Origin: Neovahlkampfia damariscottae
Taxonomy: Eukaryota; Heterolobosea; Selenaionea; Neovahlkampfiida; Neovahlkampfiidae
DNA: 64,000 nt
NCBI GenBank assembly: GCA_016618085.1
Contig: JABLTG010000035.1
Span: 62,001-126,000 of the forward strand
Direction: 5' to 3'
In this document: positions 9,843-20,274 of the stretch, piece by piece
How positions within the stretch are numbered: position 1 is the first letter of the stretch
How the letters are laid out: each line of letters starts with the position of its first letter
The notes under the pieces: generated by a model
Databases searched by the model: none
What the model was told of the DNA's origin: nothing
Seen by the model: the letters and a program-made list of their open reading frames with translations, nothing else
Position numbers and translations under genes: made by a program

Positions 9843-11959
9843 ATGTCTCAAACTACTGAACATAAAGTTCAACAATTATTGAATACATTCGGAACTCAAC
9901 TAGACAAAGAAGTACTTGAATCTGTCTTAGAGGTCAACAACTTTGACCTTCAAAACGCAAAAGAATTTTTAATGTTACAAGGAGCAGTCCCAGAAAATTA
10001 TTATAATCCTACTCAAGAAAATTCAGTTCCAAATGATTATATGACAAAACCTTATAACTGGGTTGATCCAAGAGACTTCAAAAGAAAAACAACAAAGAAA
10101 GAAGAAGAAATTTTAAAGTATAAAAAAATATTTTTGGATGAAACATCATTTATTGAACATTTAAGATTACAAAAAGAAGAATATTCAATGTATTCAAGTG
10201 TGTTAGTTGTTATGTTAGACATTAATGTTGATTTATCACATGCAACTAAATCAAGAGTACTTGCTGCAGCATGGGGTAGAAGAGATCATGTATTAGCTGA
10301 ACACTTACTTTCTTTAAAAAAAATTTTTCAATTACCTGAAGTTGTTAGAGCTATTAGAATTTTAGATACACCAAGAAAAATTAGACAATTAGAAAAGAAA
10401 ATTCAATCAACAAAAAGTAAAAAGAAATCTAAATATAGATCAAAAATGAATGAATTAACAAATGAAATACCAAAAGATTGTTTAGTTTCAGTTAGTGGTA
10501 GTTTATCAAAAAGAGTTAAATTATGGGTACATGAGATACCAAAAAATCAATTAGAATTTTATGCACTTCATTTACCAAAAGAATTATGGAAAGAATTATC
10601 AGATATTATTCATTTTTCACCCAAAGATTTTAATTTAGATTATTTTCTTTCAAATTGTTTTGGTTTAGAAGCACCAAAAGATTCAATTGTTGCAATTTGT
10701 TCAGATAAAAAGAATTTAAAAGATACACTAAAATTAGTATCAAAATATGAAATTCCATATTCTTATTTACGTAAAAATGTGGTAAATATGACAAAAGAAG
10801 TAAAAATTCAAATTGTTAAATATGAAACAATTGATACCATTTTATGGTGGTATGAAGAATTTATTTCATCAGGTGGTGTAAATGAAATTGATTCAATTAT
10901 TTCAAAACGTTTAGAAAATAAAGAAATACCAACATTACCTTATGGAAAATTAATGGAAAGAATGTTATATTTTTATAATAATAATGCATCATTTTATGAA
11001 AAATTAATACCAATAGCAGAAAATAGATTAAAAGAAATTCAATTAGAATTAGAACAACCTGTTGTTGTTTTAGGTGATGCATCATATTCAATGGATGTAG
11101 CAATTAGAACATCTACTATCATTTCTTCAATTTTAAGTGCTGTTTGTGATGCTGAATTAAAATTTTTTAATGTTGAATCATTTTCACCTGAAATTATTCC
11201 AAAAACAGCAACAGATGTTTTAAAAATAACTTCAATTACAAAAACAGATGGTTTAACTGCACCTGCATGTACCTTAATGAATTATTATAAAAAAAAGAAA
11301 AAAGTGAAATTATTTGGTATTCATTTTTTGAAATTAATATTTCCACAGTTCTTGTTACTGATGAAATTGAAAATGTTAAATTTGATGGAACTTATTTTTC
11401 ACAATTATTTTATAAATACTATAAAGATGTTTATCCATCTAGAATTGTTATGGTTTCATTTTTAGAAAATCTTCAAGAAAAAGGTAGAATGGTAAAAGCA
11501 TTAGAATCATTTGGAATCAATCCAATTCAATTTATTTTAGATGCAAAGAGACCTGATTTAACTAAATTAGATAAATTACTAGGTTTGTTATGTTCTGAAA
11601 CTTCATTCTTTATGAAAAAATCACAATTAGTTTCAAATTCAATTTTAAAAAATAAAAATAATTTTAAAGATGCATTGAAAATAAAATTAAATGAAAAAAA
11701 AGAAAAATTAGAAAATGATGAATTAAAAGTATTTAAGAAATTGAATATTGAAGAAAAATTAGAAGAAAAAATTGAAAATGATGAATCAAAAGAGAAATTA
11801 GAAGAATATAAGTTATGTTCAATTTGCATTGAAAGAGAGAAAAATACTGTTCTTGGTTGTGGTCATTTATTTTGTGAAGATTGTTTGAAATTATTATTGG
11901 TAAATGAATGTCCTACATGCAGAAAAGAAATTACATCTCAAATGAAAGTTTATTTGTAA
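9843..11959 (+). CDS. CUE - helical repeat - vWA - RING protein, probable E3 ubiquitin ligase
   Basis: Residues about 5-46 look like a CUE/UBA-type ubiquitin-binding helix bundle (VLESVLEVNNFDLQNAKEFL). A long helical region (to about 400) follows, then a von Willebrand A domain whose MIDAS is DASYS within VVVLGDASYSM, and a C-terminal C3HC4 RING (CSIC, CGHLFCEDC, CPTC). A 32-base intron (11317-11348) splits the vWA domain; splicing gives VKLFVLVTDEIENVKFDGTY, restoring the expected second strand. The RING implies ubiquitin transfer to a substrate held by the vWA or helical part. The helical-plus-vWA order recalls Ro60/TROVE proteins, but I cannot prove that relation. Probably cytosolic; no membrane segment. 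Confidence 0.75.
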
Positions 11960-12260
11960 ATCTTTTGAAGTTTATTTTTCAATAAACCAATTAAAAGGTT
12001 TTTTTTTTCTTCGCGAATCAAAATTCATTGAAAGTTGTCCTGTTAAAAGACTTTCAATACAAGCTAATATTTCATCGAAACAACAACAAGAAGAAAATCC
12101 GGAATAGTGGATGGATCAATTGTAAATAGAAGAAAAAATTTACATTTACATAAATTTACATTGGTATAATAAAATTTCCTTTTTGGAAAAAATAATTTTT
12201 TGTTTTAGGAAACTCCTTCGAGTCGAAGAATTTTTCGCCACGAACGAAAAATAAAAACAT
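11950..12260 (-). CDS. Possible small spliced gene of unknown function
   Basis: The 335-base gap before CIAO1 is the longest non-genic stretch nearby and contains two coding-like pieces on the minus strand. The first starts at 12260 (MFLFFVRGEKFFDSKEFP and on to GNFIIP). The second has LLTGQLSMNFDSRRKKNLL and ends with TAA at 11950, overlapping the end of the upstream convergent gene by 10 bases. A donor at AT|GTAAAT and an acceptor at TTGAAAG join them in frame, but the implied intron of about 107 bases is three times the local norm. The start is 26 bases from the CCAAT element shared with CIAO1. I do not recognise the product (about 66 residues); the splice model is uncertain. Confidence 0.28.
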
Positions 12261-12285
12261 TTAAAATTATTTTTTTTTGCAAATT

Positions 12286-12295
12286 CCACCAATCA
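12286..12295. promoter_or_regulatory. CCAAT-type element directly before CIAO1
   Basis: CCACCAATCA abuts the CIAO1 start codon at 12295 and is also 26-30 bases upstream of the possible divergent gene at 12260. Confidence 0.4.
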
Positions 12296-13318
12296 TGTCA
12301 AATACAGAAACAAAAAAACTAAACTTGAAACATAAATTAAAAGGACATAAAGATAGAGTATGGCAATTAAGTTGGTCACCTGATGGTGAAATTTTGGCTT
12401 CTTGTAGTAGTGATAAATTAGTAAAACTTTGGAAATTAAATGAAACTTCAAATGAATATGAATGTATTGATACAATTGAATCAAAACATACAAAAACTAT
12501 AAGATGCTTAGAATGGTCACCAAATGGAAAATATTTGGCTTTGGGTATTTTTCTTTTGAATCTAATTTTTAAAAGGTAGTTTTGACAGTTTCATTACAAT
12601 TTGGAAAAAAACTTCAAGTTCAATGGAATTTGTAACAAAATTAGAAGGACATGAAAATGAAGTTAAAAGTGTTAGTTGGTCAAAAATAGGAGAAACAATG
12701 CTAGCTTCATGTTCAAGAGATCGTTCCATTTGGATTTGGGAACCTATTTCAAATGAAGGTGATTTTGAATGTCTATCTGTTTTAAATGGACATACACAAG
12801 ATGTTAAAATGGTTAAATGGCATCCAAATAGAGAAATATTAATGAGTTCGTCATATGATGATTCAATACGAACTTGGACTGAAGACATTGATGATTGGTA
12901 TTGTTGTTCAACATTAAATGAACATAAATCAACAGTTTGGTCATTTGATTTTAATAAATCTGGTGATTATCTTGTTTCTGTTGGTGATGATCAAAATTTA
13001 TTCATTTCAAAATTATTTGAATCCAAAGATGTAGATGAACCTTTTGAATGGAAAAAAATAAAAGAAATAAAAAATGAACATAAAAGAACTATATATAGTG
13101 TGAATTGGTCAAAAGATAATAAATATATTGCAACAGGTTCAGGAGATGATTTTATTAGAATTTTTAAATGGAATGGTGAAGAAAATGATATTAAAAATAT
13201 TTTTGAAATTAAAGGACATATATCTGATATAAATTGTGTTTCATGGAATCCAACAAAATTAAATCAAATTGCAACTTGTAGTGATGATAAATCAATTAAA
13301 ATTTGGAATTTTGAATAA
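12295..13318 (+). CDS. CIAO1: CIAO1, WD40 subunit of the cytosolic iron-sulfur cluster targeting complex
   Basis: Two exons split by a 31-base intron (12545-12575); splicing gives KYLALGSFDSFITIW. Seven WD40 repeats make up the whole protein, with family-typical strings LKGHKDRVWQLSWSPDG, EGHENEVKSVSWSK, LASCSRDRSIWIWE and NGHTQDVKMVKWHP. CIAO1/Cia1 with CIAO2B and MMS19 inserts Fe-S clusters into cytosolic and nuclear apoproteins such as DNA-repair helicases. The length (about 330 residues) is normal. The stop is fused to AATAAA and lies 6 bases from the end of the convergent AFG1 gene. Confidence 0.93.
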
Positions 13319-13324
13319 ATGAAT

Positions 13325-14479
13325 TTATTGTCTTCGTTTATGGGACATTTGAAGATAATTACTTGTTTGCATTTCATTTAAACGTGATATAGTTCTATCA
13401 AATGCAAATGCTTCATCAACACCTCCTTCCTCTTTTTTATCTTCAAATAATTTTTCAGGACAATCAACAGCAGAACATATTAATTTTACATGATGTTGAT
13501 ATAATTCATCAATTAATAATATAAATCTTCTCATTAAATCTCTTGAATTTAAATTAAAATATGGAATATCAGTTATAATCACTGTATGAAAATTTTCAGC
13601 AATCGCAATATAATCCACTGCTGAAAGTTGTTTTTCGCATAAATCTTTAAATGAAAATTTTGCAACTTTTCTTGCAGATAAAGGTACTAATAATGTTCTA
13701 CCTTTAAAATCTAAAAATTCTGGTTCTGGATTTTCATTTTGTATTAAATTTTTAAATAAATCATCAATTATATTTTTTGAATTTTCTAATGGAAATATAT
13801 AAACTTGTGATACTTTAGTACCACTTAATCTATAATCTTTTAATGAATTAATATCAATTATTTCATTTTTAGCTTTAATTACATCAATAAAAGGTAAAAA
13901 TGAATCTCGATTTATTCCATTTAAATATAAATCATCTGGTCTTCTATTTGATGTTGCAAATATAACTGCACCTCTTTCAATTAAATTTTCAAATAATCTT
14001 TTCAAAATCATTGCATCAGCAATATCCGTAACTTGAAATTCATCAAAACATAATAACCATGATTCTTGTAATATTTCATCGCATAATTCAGGTACAAAAT
14101 CTTTTCCTTTTTCTTTTTTTCTCAGTTGATACATTCTTGAATGAAAATTTAACATGAATTTATTGAAATGTGTTCTTTGTTTTTTTTTAATAAAAGAACA
14201 ACAATCAAAAAATAAATCCATTAACATTGTTTTGCCAGCACCAACACCACCAAATATATATATTCCTTTTGGTGTTCTTCCATTTGAAGGTGAATAATCT
14301 TTTAAGTCTTCAAATAGTTTATCAATATATCTTAAAGAATATCTTTGTCTATCATCAGGTTTTATTTCACTTCTTGTCACAAGTCTTTCATATTCTTCTG
14401 AAGGTTTTTTGGTTGATAATTTTGTTGAATAATATTTGAGTTTAGAAGAATTAGCCTTGAAAAAACATCTCTTTAACAT
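13325..14479 (-). CDS. AFG1L: AFG1-like mitochondrial AAA ATPase
   Basis: Single exon. The start at 14479 gives a Ser/Lys/Arg-rich, acid-free presequence (MLKRCFFKANSSKLKYYSTK) suited to mitochondrial import. The AFG1/ZapE core follows: QRYSLRYIDKLFEDL, Walker A GGVGAGKT, HFNKFMLNFHSRMY, Walker B LLCFDEFQVTDIADAM, sensor region IFATSNRRPDDLY and the C-terminal YQHHVKLICSA. AFG1/LACE1 in the inner membrane or matrix helps turn over nuclear-encoded respiratory chain subunits. It is divergent from GatC with 63 bases between start codons and one CCAAT element in that gap, so two mitochondrial genes probably share a promoter. Confidence 0.93.
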   Translation of the reverse strand: MLKRCFFKANSSKLKYYSTKLSTKKPSEEYERLVTRSEIKPDDRQRYSLRYIDKLFEDLKDYSPSNGRTPKGIYIFGGVGAGKTMLMDLFFDCCSFIKKKQRTHFNKFMLNFHSRMYQLRKKEKGKDFVPELCDEILQESWLLCFDEFQVTDIADAMILKRLFENLIERGAVIFATSNRRPDDLYLNGINRDSFLPFIDVIKAKNEIIDINSLKDYRLSGTKVSQVYIFPLENSKNIIDDLFKNLIQNENPEPEFLDFKGRTLLVPLSARKVAKFSFKDLCEKQLSAVDYIAIAENFHTVIITDIPYFNLNSRDLMRRFILLIDELYQHHVKLICSAVDCPEKLFEDKKEEGGVDEAFAFDRTISRLNEMQTSNYLQMSHKRRQ

Positions 14480-14490
14480 TATTCTCCGAT

Positions 14491-14497
14491 CCAATCA
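14491..14497. promoter_or_regulatory. Shared CCAAT element of the AFG1/GatC divergent pair
   Basis: CCAATCA in the 63-base gap lies 11 bases from the AFG1 start and about 45 bases from the GatC start. No second element is visible in the gap. Confidence 0.5.
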
Positions 14498-14542
14498 ATT
14501 TTCTTCATTTTTTCACAACATTTTTTTTAAAATTACAGTGAA

Positions 14543-14959
14543 ATGAAAAGGAATTTCTTAAGATTAAAAAGTAAGATTGTAGATGTATCAGAATTTAAGC
14601 CAAATTGGTCAATTGAAAAAACAATGTTAAATAAAGAAGAAGAAATAAAAATATCAAAAGAAGAAATAAATAAATTATCACACTTGGCCAGAATTAATTT
14701 TGATGAAAAAGAAATTGAAACCTTTCAAAAAGATGTTGAAGAAGTTGTAAATTGGTTTAATATTATAAAAAAAGTAAATACAGAAAATATAGAACCAATG
14801 TATACACCTTTACAACAAAATGAAAAGTTAAATTGTTTAAATAATTCAAGAGATGATAAAGAAATAACAGAAGGAAATATACAAAAAGAAACATTAACAT
14901 TAACAAATTTAAAAAAAGGAAATTTTTATAAAGTACCAAAAATAATTCAAGAAGATTAA
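14543..14959 (+). CDS. GATC: Mitochondrial glutamyl-tRNA(Gln) amidotransferase subunit C
   Basis: The 138-residue protein has a basic, import-like N-terminus (MKRNFLRLKSKIVDVSEF), then the GatC fold: ISKEEINKLSHLARINFDE, FQKDVEEVVNWFNIIKKV, NTENIEPMYTP and the C-terminal NFYKVPKII. GatC holds GatA and GatB together in the complex that converts Glu-tRNA(Gln) to Gln-tRNA(Gln) in mitochondria. The C-terminal FYKVPK/FKVPK tail is strongly diagnostic. Its stop codon overlaps that of the convergent 2TM gene within a TTAA palindrome. The cytosolic direct route (GlnRS) is encoded at 46335, so both Gln-tRNA routes are represented in the window. Confidence 0.9.
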   Translation: MKRNFLRLKSKIVDVSEFKPNWSIEKTMLNKEEEIKISKEEINKLSHLARINFDEKEIETFQKDVEEVVNWFNIIKKVNTENIEPMYTPLQQNEKLNCLNNSRDDKEITEGNIQKETLTLTNLKKGNFYKVPKIIQED

Positions 14960-15921
14960 ATATTCTCTTTTGGATTTTGTTTTGGAAATTCTTCTGAAGT
15001 AAAGAAATCATCATATTCATCACCATTTGGTGCATCATCAATATTACTTTTTTTTTTATGATAGTCATTATTGTATAAATCATCATCTTCTGTTTGTTGT
15101 TGTTGTTCATTATTTTTGTGAATTGAAAAATTTTTTAATTTTTCTTCAATTGTGTTACAAAATCCACATTTATTGAACCAATATAATACAAAATGAATTG
15201 ATATTAAAATGAACCAAATAACCAGTGGAAAAATAAACCATGGAAATGCAGTAATAAATCTTGTAAATGCCCATGTACAATAAATGACAGCATTTCCAAT
15301 ACAAAATAAAATTAAATGAATATAAAAATGATTAAAGTATTGATTAAAATTTGAAAATAATGTATGTAATGAAAATAAAATTATAAGAATTGAAATTGGA
15401 TAAATACACCATGGAAATGAAAATCCAGTTGGTCCAACAATATAAACATTAGTTAAAATTAACATTGAAATAGTTGATGTACAAAATGTTACATGAATTG
15501 AATAAATCTAAAGAGATTAGTGTATATTTTATTTGTTTACTTTGTTTGGATAATTTGGATTTCCAATAATAAAAAGTATTCCAATGGTTAATACTATTAA
15601 ATACTCTGGATAAATAAACCATGGAAATAATAAAGGTGTGAAAGTTAACCATGAAAGTCCAAAAAGTATACCTAATATCATCAATACAATAGATACTCTT
15701 AAAAATAATTTTGAATATTTATGTTCAAGTTTTAATTTTTCAACAATTACTTCATCTTCAATTGAATTAAACTTTTCATAACTTTTAACAAAAAAGTTTT
15801 TTTCTTCCATTTGACTGTTTTCCACAGATTGTGCTTGTATTTCTTCAGTCAAAATAGGTTCTGGAACATTTGGAGATTTAAAATCATCTCTAGGTACATA
15901 CGTTTCAAAATCACCGTCCAT
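14956..15921 (-). CDS. Membrane protein with three 2TM-type repeats
   Basis: Two exons (intron near 15500-15540). After an acidic soluble head (about 1-60, MDGDFETYVPRDDFKSPNVP) come three copies of a two-helix hairpin, each with the loop motif FPW(F/C)I(Y/F)P: LLFPWFIYPEYLIVL, GFSFPWCIYPISIL and AFPWFIFPLVIWFI. This loop is typical of the bacterial-type 2TM domain. Six membrane spans follow the head and a charged Gln/Asp/Lys-rich cytosolic tail ends the protein. The function is unknown. The start at 15921 was chosen because a CCAAT element lies about 50 bases upstream and the extra upstream frame lacks support. The last codon overlaps the GatC stop. Confidence 0.7.
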
Positions 15922-16041
15922 GTTGATTTTTTGTCTTAATTGAACTAAATATAATTGGTTAGTAATTCTCCCCACCAATAAAATATGATGAAAATAATAT
16001 TTGTTCAACAAAATTGGACATTAATTTCATATTCAAAATCT

Positions 16042-18605
16042 TTATTTTTTTTCTTTGCATTTTTTTTTATGAAAATTCCAATCATCCTTTTGACATTTTT
16101 CACTACAATAAATTTTTTTTAAACATCTACCACAATACTTTGGAGAACATTCAATTAATAATTTTTGACATTTTGAACATCTTTTAAACCTTTGATCTTC
16201 AATAATTTCAATTACATTTTTTTGACATTTTTGATCAGCTGAAACAGTGATTAAAGATGCATTTAAATCACCAAAATGTAATTTTAAACCACAAACAGTT
16301 GATTGATAAGATTTAAATGCATAAATTTTTTGACTTGTATTACAATCAATAATATTAATTACACCTGAATCTAAAGTACCAACAGCCAAATAAGTTGAAT
16401 TTAAATCAATTGAAGAAATCATATTACTAAATTTAATTCTTGATTTTACTTTTTTATTTCTTCTATTCCAAATAAAAATATGTTGTTCACCTGATGAAAC
16501 TAAATATGATTCATCAAAAATGAAATGTTCAATATATGAATCTCTAACTTGAAAATCAATAAAACTACCAATATGTTTTTTTGTATTAATTTCATATTCT
16601 AATATAATTCCATCTTCATTTAATAAAAATAATTCATTATTTGAAAATTGAAATTTATAAATTGAATTTTTGTTACCATATAAAATTGATTTTTTGTTTG
16701 TTTTTCTATCCAATATTATAAATGGTTCTAACATTGAACTTGTTGAATATATTATAAAATTAGAATCAAATTTAACTTGATTTATAATATAACATTCTTT
16801 CATTTCAATTAAATTCTTTTTACTTTTTAAATCAAATAATATAATTAAATGATTATTTGTAAATTGTAAAAATATTTCATTTCCAAATTTAAAAAGACAA
16901 TTAACATTTTCATTTTTAAATAATGTTTTATATCCTCCTTTACTTTTAAAATCAACATATTTAATTGAATTCTTTTCTTCATAAATAACTCCAGTATTTG
17001 TTAAACAAAATTCATTTAAAGGTTTAATTTCATCTTCATCAAAATCAATATAAATTGGTCTTGATACACATTTTATTGTTGAAAAATCTAATTTACAAGG
17101 TGCAAAATTTGTAAATTTTAATTCATTATTTTCATTTTTTGGTTGAATTTTAATTAATAATGAAATTAATTTTTCATTATTTTCTTCTTTTTTATTCATT
17201 TCTTCTAAAATAATCATTGCTTCATCCATACGATTCTATTAAAGTTAAATTTTAAAAAATAAATTTACTAAATTTATTAATGATTCAATACCAAAAAATA
17301 TAATTTCATCATTCATTTGAAAATGAGAATAGTATAAATACTTTTGATAAACATCTTCATATTTTTTAAATTTCATTAATTCATTTAATTCAATTAATAT
17401 TTCATTTTCTTTTATTTCTTTTTTAATAAAATCATTATATTCTTTTAATTTAATTTCTCTACATTTTGGTATTGAATAATTACAAACTTGACAATGTGGT
17501 ATTAATTTATCATTTTCACAATTCATTTCAAATTCATTTAATATATTTGAATAATATGTTGAATATACATTATATTCTTTAACTAATTTTTGAATTAAAG
17601 GTAATCCTTCTTTTATTTTTAATTTTCCAATTAATTTCCAAATTTGATAATAATTATTAAATCCACGTATTTCATGACTTTTAACTAAATATTTTAAAAT
17701 TAATATTTTTAATTTTTCAAAAATAATTTCATTCTTTATTCTTTATAATCATGATTATTTAAAAAAATATAAAATATCACTTACAATTCATTTTGATTTG
17801 AAATTTCATTAAATGTTTCAAAAATAATTAATTCATCATAACAATTCAAATCTGATTGTTCACCAATTTTTTCTAATTTTTCTAAAATAATTTCTGAAAT
17901 TAAAAAGAATTCATCTAAATGACGTATTAATAATTTTGATATTTTTTCAAAATCTAAAATCTTATTTCCTTTTGATAAATGTATATTACCTAATGGAAAT
18001 ATCATTATTAAATCATCAATAGATATCTTTTCAATAGTTAATAATATTTTATAAATATTTGAAAGTGATAATTTATGTTCTTCATCTCTAATCATACTAC
18101 ATAATGGACTGGAATGTTCATTTGTAAATCCTAATTGTTTAGCATTTTCATCATTAATTTTTATATTTTGAATTAATGGTATTTTACTATAAGGTATTTG
18201 ATGATAATATAAAATTGGTCGATTTGTATATCGAACAAAAGGTGATGATTGAAATTTAATTTTAATATTTTGAAGTACTTTCATTTTTAAATTTAATAAA
18301 TCAGCTATTTGAGATATTTCTAATCCTTCTTTAATAGTTTTATAAGCTAAGCCATATTTTTTTAATTCAACTAAAGCACTAGCTTTTCGATAATATCCTT
18401 TTACCCAATCTGGTGCAATTTGAATAGCTTTTATTGCATCATCTAATGCCTGTTTATATTGTTGTTTTTTTAAATGTACTAAACTTCTATTTGAGTATAA
18501 TTGAAAACTTTGTGGTGACTCCTCGATACCTTTTGTATATAATTCCATTGCTAAATCTAAATCTCCTTTTTTAAGAGCTTGGTTACCTTCTTCTTGATGG
18601 TTCAT
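16042..18605 (-). CDS. TPR - propeller-like - MYND zinc finger protein
   Basis: Three exons encode about 800 residues. Residues 1-110 are three TPR units of the STI1/Hsp-cochaperone type (NQALKKGDLDLAMELYTKGI, LYSNRSLVHLKKQQYKQALDDA, GYYRKASALVELKKYGLAY). A helical middle with a CxxC...C cluster (HCQVCNYSIPKC) follows, then repeated beta-strand units resembling a degenerate WD40 propeller. The C-terminus is a MYND finger: CSKC, CGRC, CSEKC, HKKKC. TPR and MYND modules both bind peptides, suggesting a chaperone- or transcription-linked adaptor. No SET domain is present, so it is not a SMYD methyltransferase. Splicing near 17780 gives NELIKNEIIFEKL in frame. Confidence 0.75.
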
Positions 18606-18694
18606 ATCTTTGGTCCAAAAAGAAAAAAAAAAAAAAAAAACTGAAGAGAAACGAACCAATAAAAATCTGGATTGAAGATTTTAAAATTCTTTTT

Positions 18695-20210
18695 TTATTT
18701 ATTCCACCATTGATCTTTTTGTAATTGTATTCTAATATAATCTTTTACACATTGAATTAATTCATCACAATCCGAGCATTCATAAGTCAATATATTTGAA
18801 TCCTATTTTTAGAATGATGATTAGAGACTTACTGATAATTCAATTGTAAATATATTATTACCATCTTCTGGATAAATATCAATAATTGAAGATATTTCAA
18901 TAATTTCTTTTTTTCCATTTGTTACAAATTCCAATTCTAAATTTTCATTTTTTTCATTTTTTTTTAAATTCAATTCAATTTTTGATTGTATTTTTGATAA
19001 AATTGGATTTGAAGATTTTAAAATGAATGACTTTGGTTTTAAATTCATTGAATCTAATTGACTTCTCATTGAAACTAATTTATCTGCCATTGATTTTGCT
19101 GTAAATTCTTTTTGTTCAACTAATAATTTTAAATCAACAATTTCTTTCTCCCTTTTAAAATTATTTAATTCTAAGATATCTTCAATACTTTTGATCTAAT
19201 ACATTTTTTTGATCATTCATTTCATTGGACAATTCTTCATATCTTTGTTTCCATAATTTTGTTTCTAAAATTTCTTTTCTTTGTTCATCTTTTATTTCTT
19301 CAAATAAATTATTTAATCTTTTATTTTCTTCATCTAATATGATTAATCTATCTTCTTTTTCAAATGATTCATCTTTATATTGATTTAATTGTTCATTTGA
19401 AATTTTATACATTGTTTTTACATCAACAATCACTTTTTCAGAACAAATTAATTTTTCATCTAATGTTGTTATTTTATCTTCATAGAATCTAAAAATTAAT
19501 AATTCATTGTTTTTTTACTCTATTTCTCTTTCTAACCTTTCACATCTTTCTTCTAATTTATTTCTTGGTAATTGTTTAATAGATATTTCTGTATTTTCTA
19601 TATTAATACTAGTTTGTTCTTTGTTTCCAAATAAATTTCCAAAAAAACTTTTTGATGGTTGTTCTTCAGTTTTTTCCTTTTTTTTTTAATTTTTCAGAAA
19701 AAATGAATTTACATTTATTTTTATATATTTTTCTAATTCTTCTATTCTTTCTTTTAATGAATTATTTTCTAATTCATATTTTCTTGTCAAAATTTTCTTT
19801 CAAAATATTAATATTTCAATGATTACCCTCTCTTTATTTATTCTTTTTAAACTATCAAATTGTGCTAATGATTTAGCTGTTTTTAAAACTTCTTCTTTTC
19901 TTAATTTTCTTTCGTCAAGTAAAAATTGTTTTAAAATTTGAACTTTTTTTTCTAATTTTTTTACATCAATGGAAGGTTTCTCCAATTCTTCATCTGAATC
20001 AGATTCGTAATTTAAAGTTTTAGGTGTATGAAATACATTCCTTTTACTTGAAGACAGAGGTGTTTTTATTAAAAAATGTTGAGGACTACTCAGCATAGAA
20101 TTGGACCTTGAAAGACCTTCATCTGAATATGTTGATTCATCTTCATCAAAATCTTCTGTTTTACTGTTACTGCTATTTCTATCTGAACGTGGAGTTATAC
20201 TTCGGCTCAT
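18695..20210 (-). CDS. Coiled-coil protein with a possible PH-like C-terminus
   Basis: Spliced over about six exons. The head (1-95) is Ser-rich with acidic patches and SP/TP sites (SITPRSDRN, SSPQHFLIKTPLSS). The centre is long heptad-rich coiled coil (KLEKKVQILKQFLLDERKL, ENKRLNNLFEEIKDEQRKE, KWKQRYEELSNEM-like segments) with a Gly/Phe spot (SFFGNLFGNK). The last 95 residues alternate strands and end in an amphipathic helix (DELIQCVKDYIRIQLQKDQW), like a pleckstrin-homology fold. The whole looks like a membrane-associated tether or scaffold, but I do not recognise the family. The stop is AATAAA-fused. Confidence 0.5.
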
Positions 20211-20274
20211 ATTTATTCGTCAATCTTTATGATTGGCTGTTGAAATGAGAGTTTAAAAAAAAAATTAAAATTTA

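Noticed and set aside
12216-12228. Dyad CTTCGAGTCGAAG as a tRNA T-arm or snRNA stem
   Set aside because: No acceptor stem, D-arm or anticodon arm fits around it, and no snRNA signature sequence is present.
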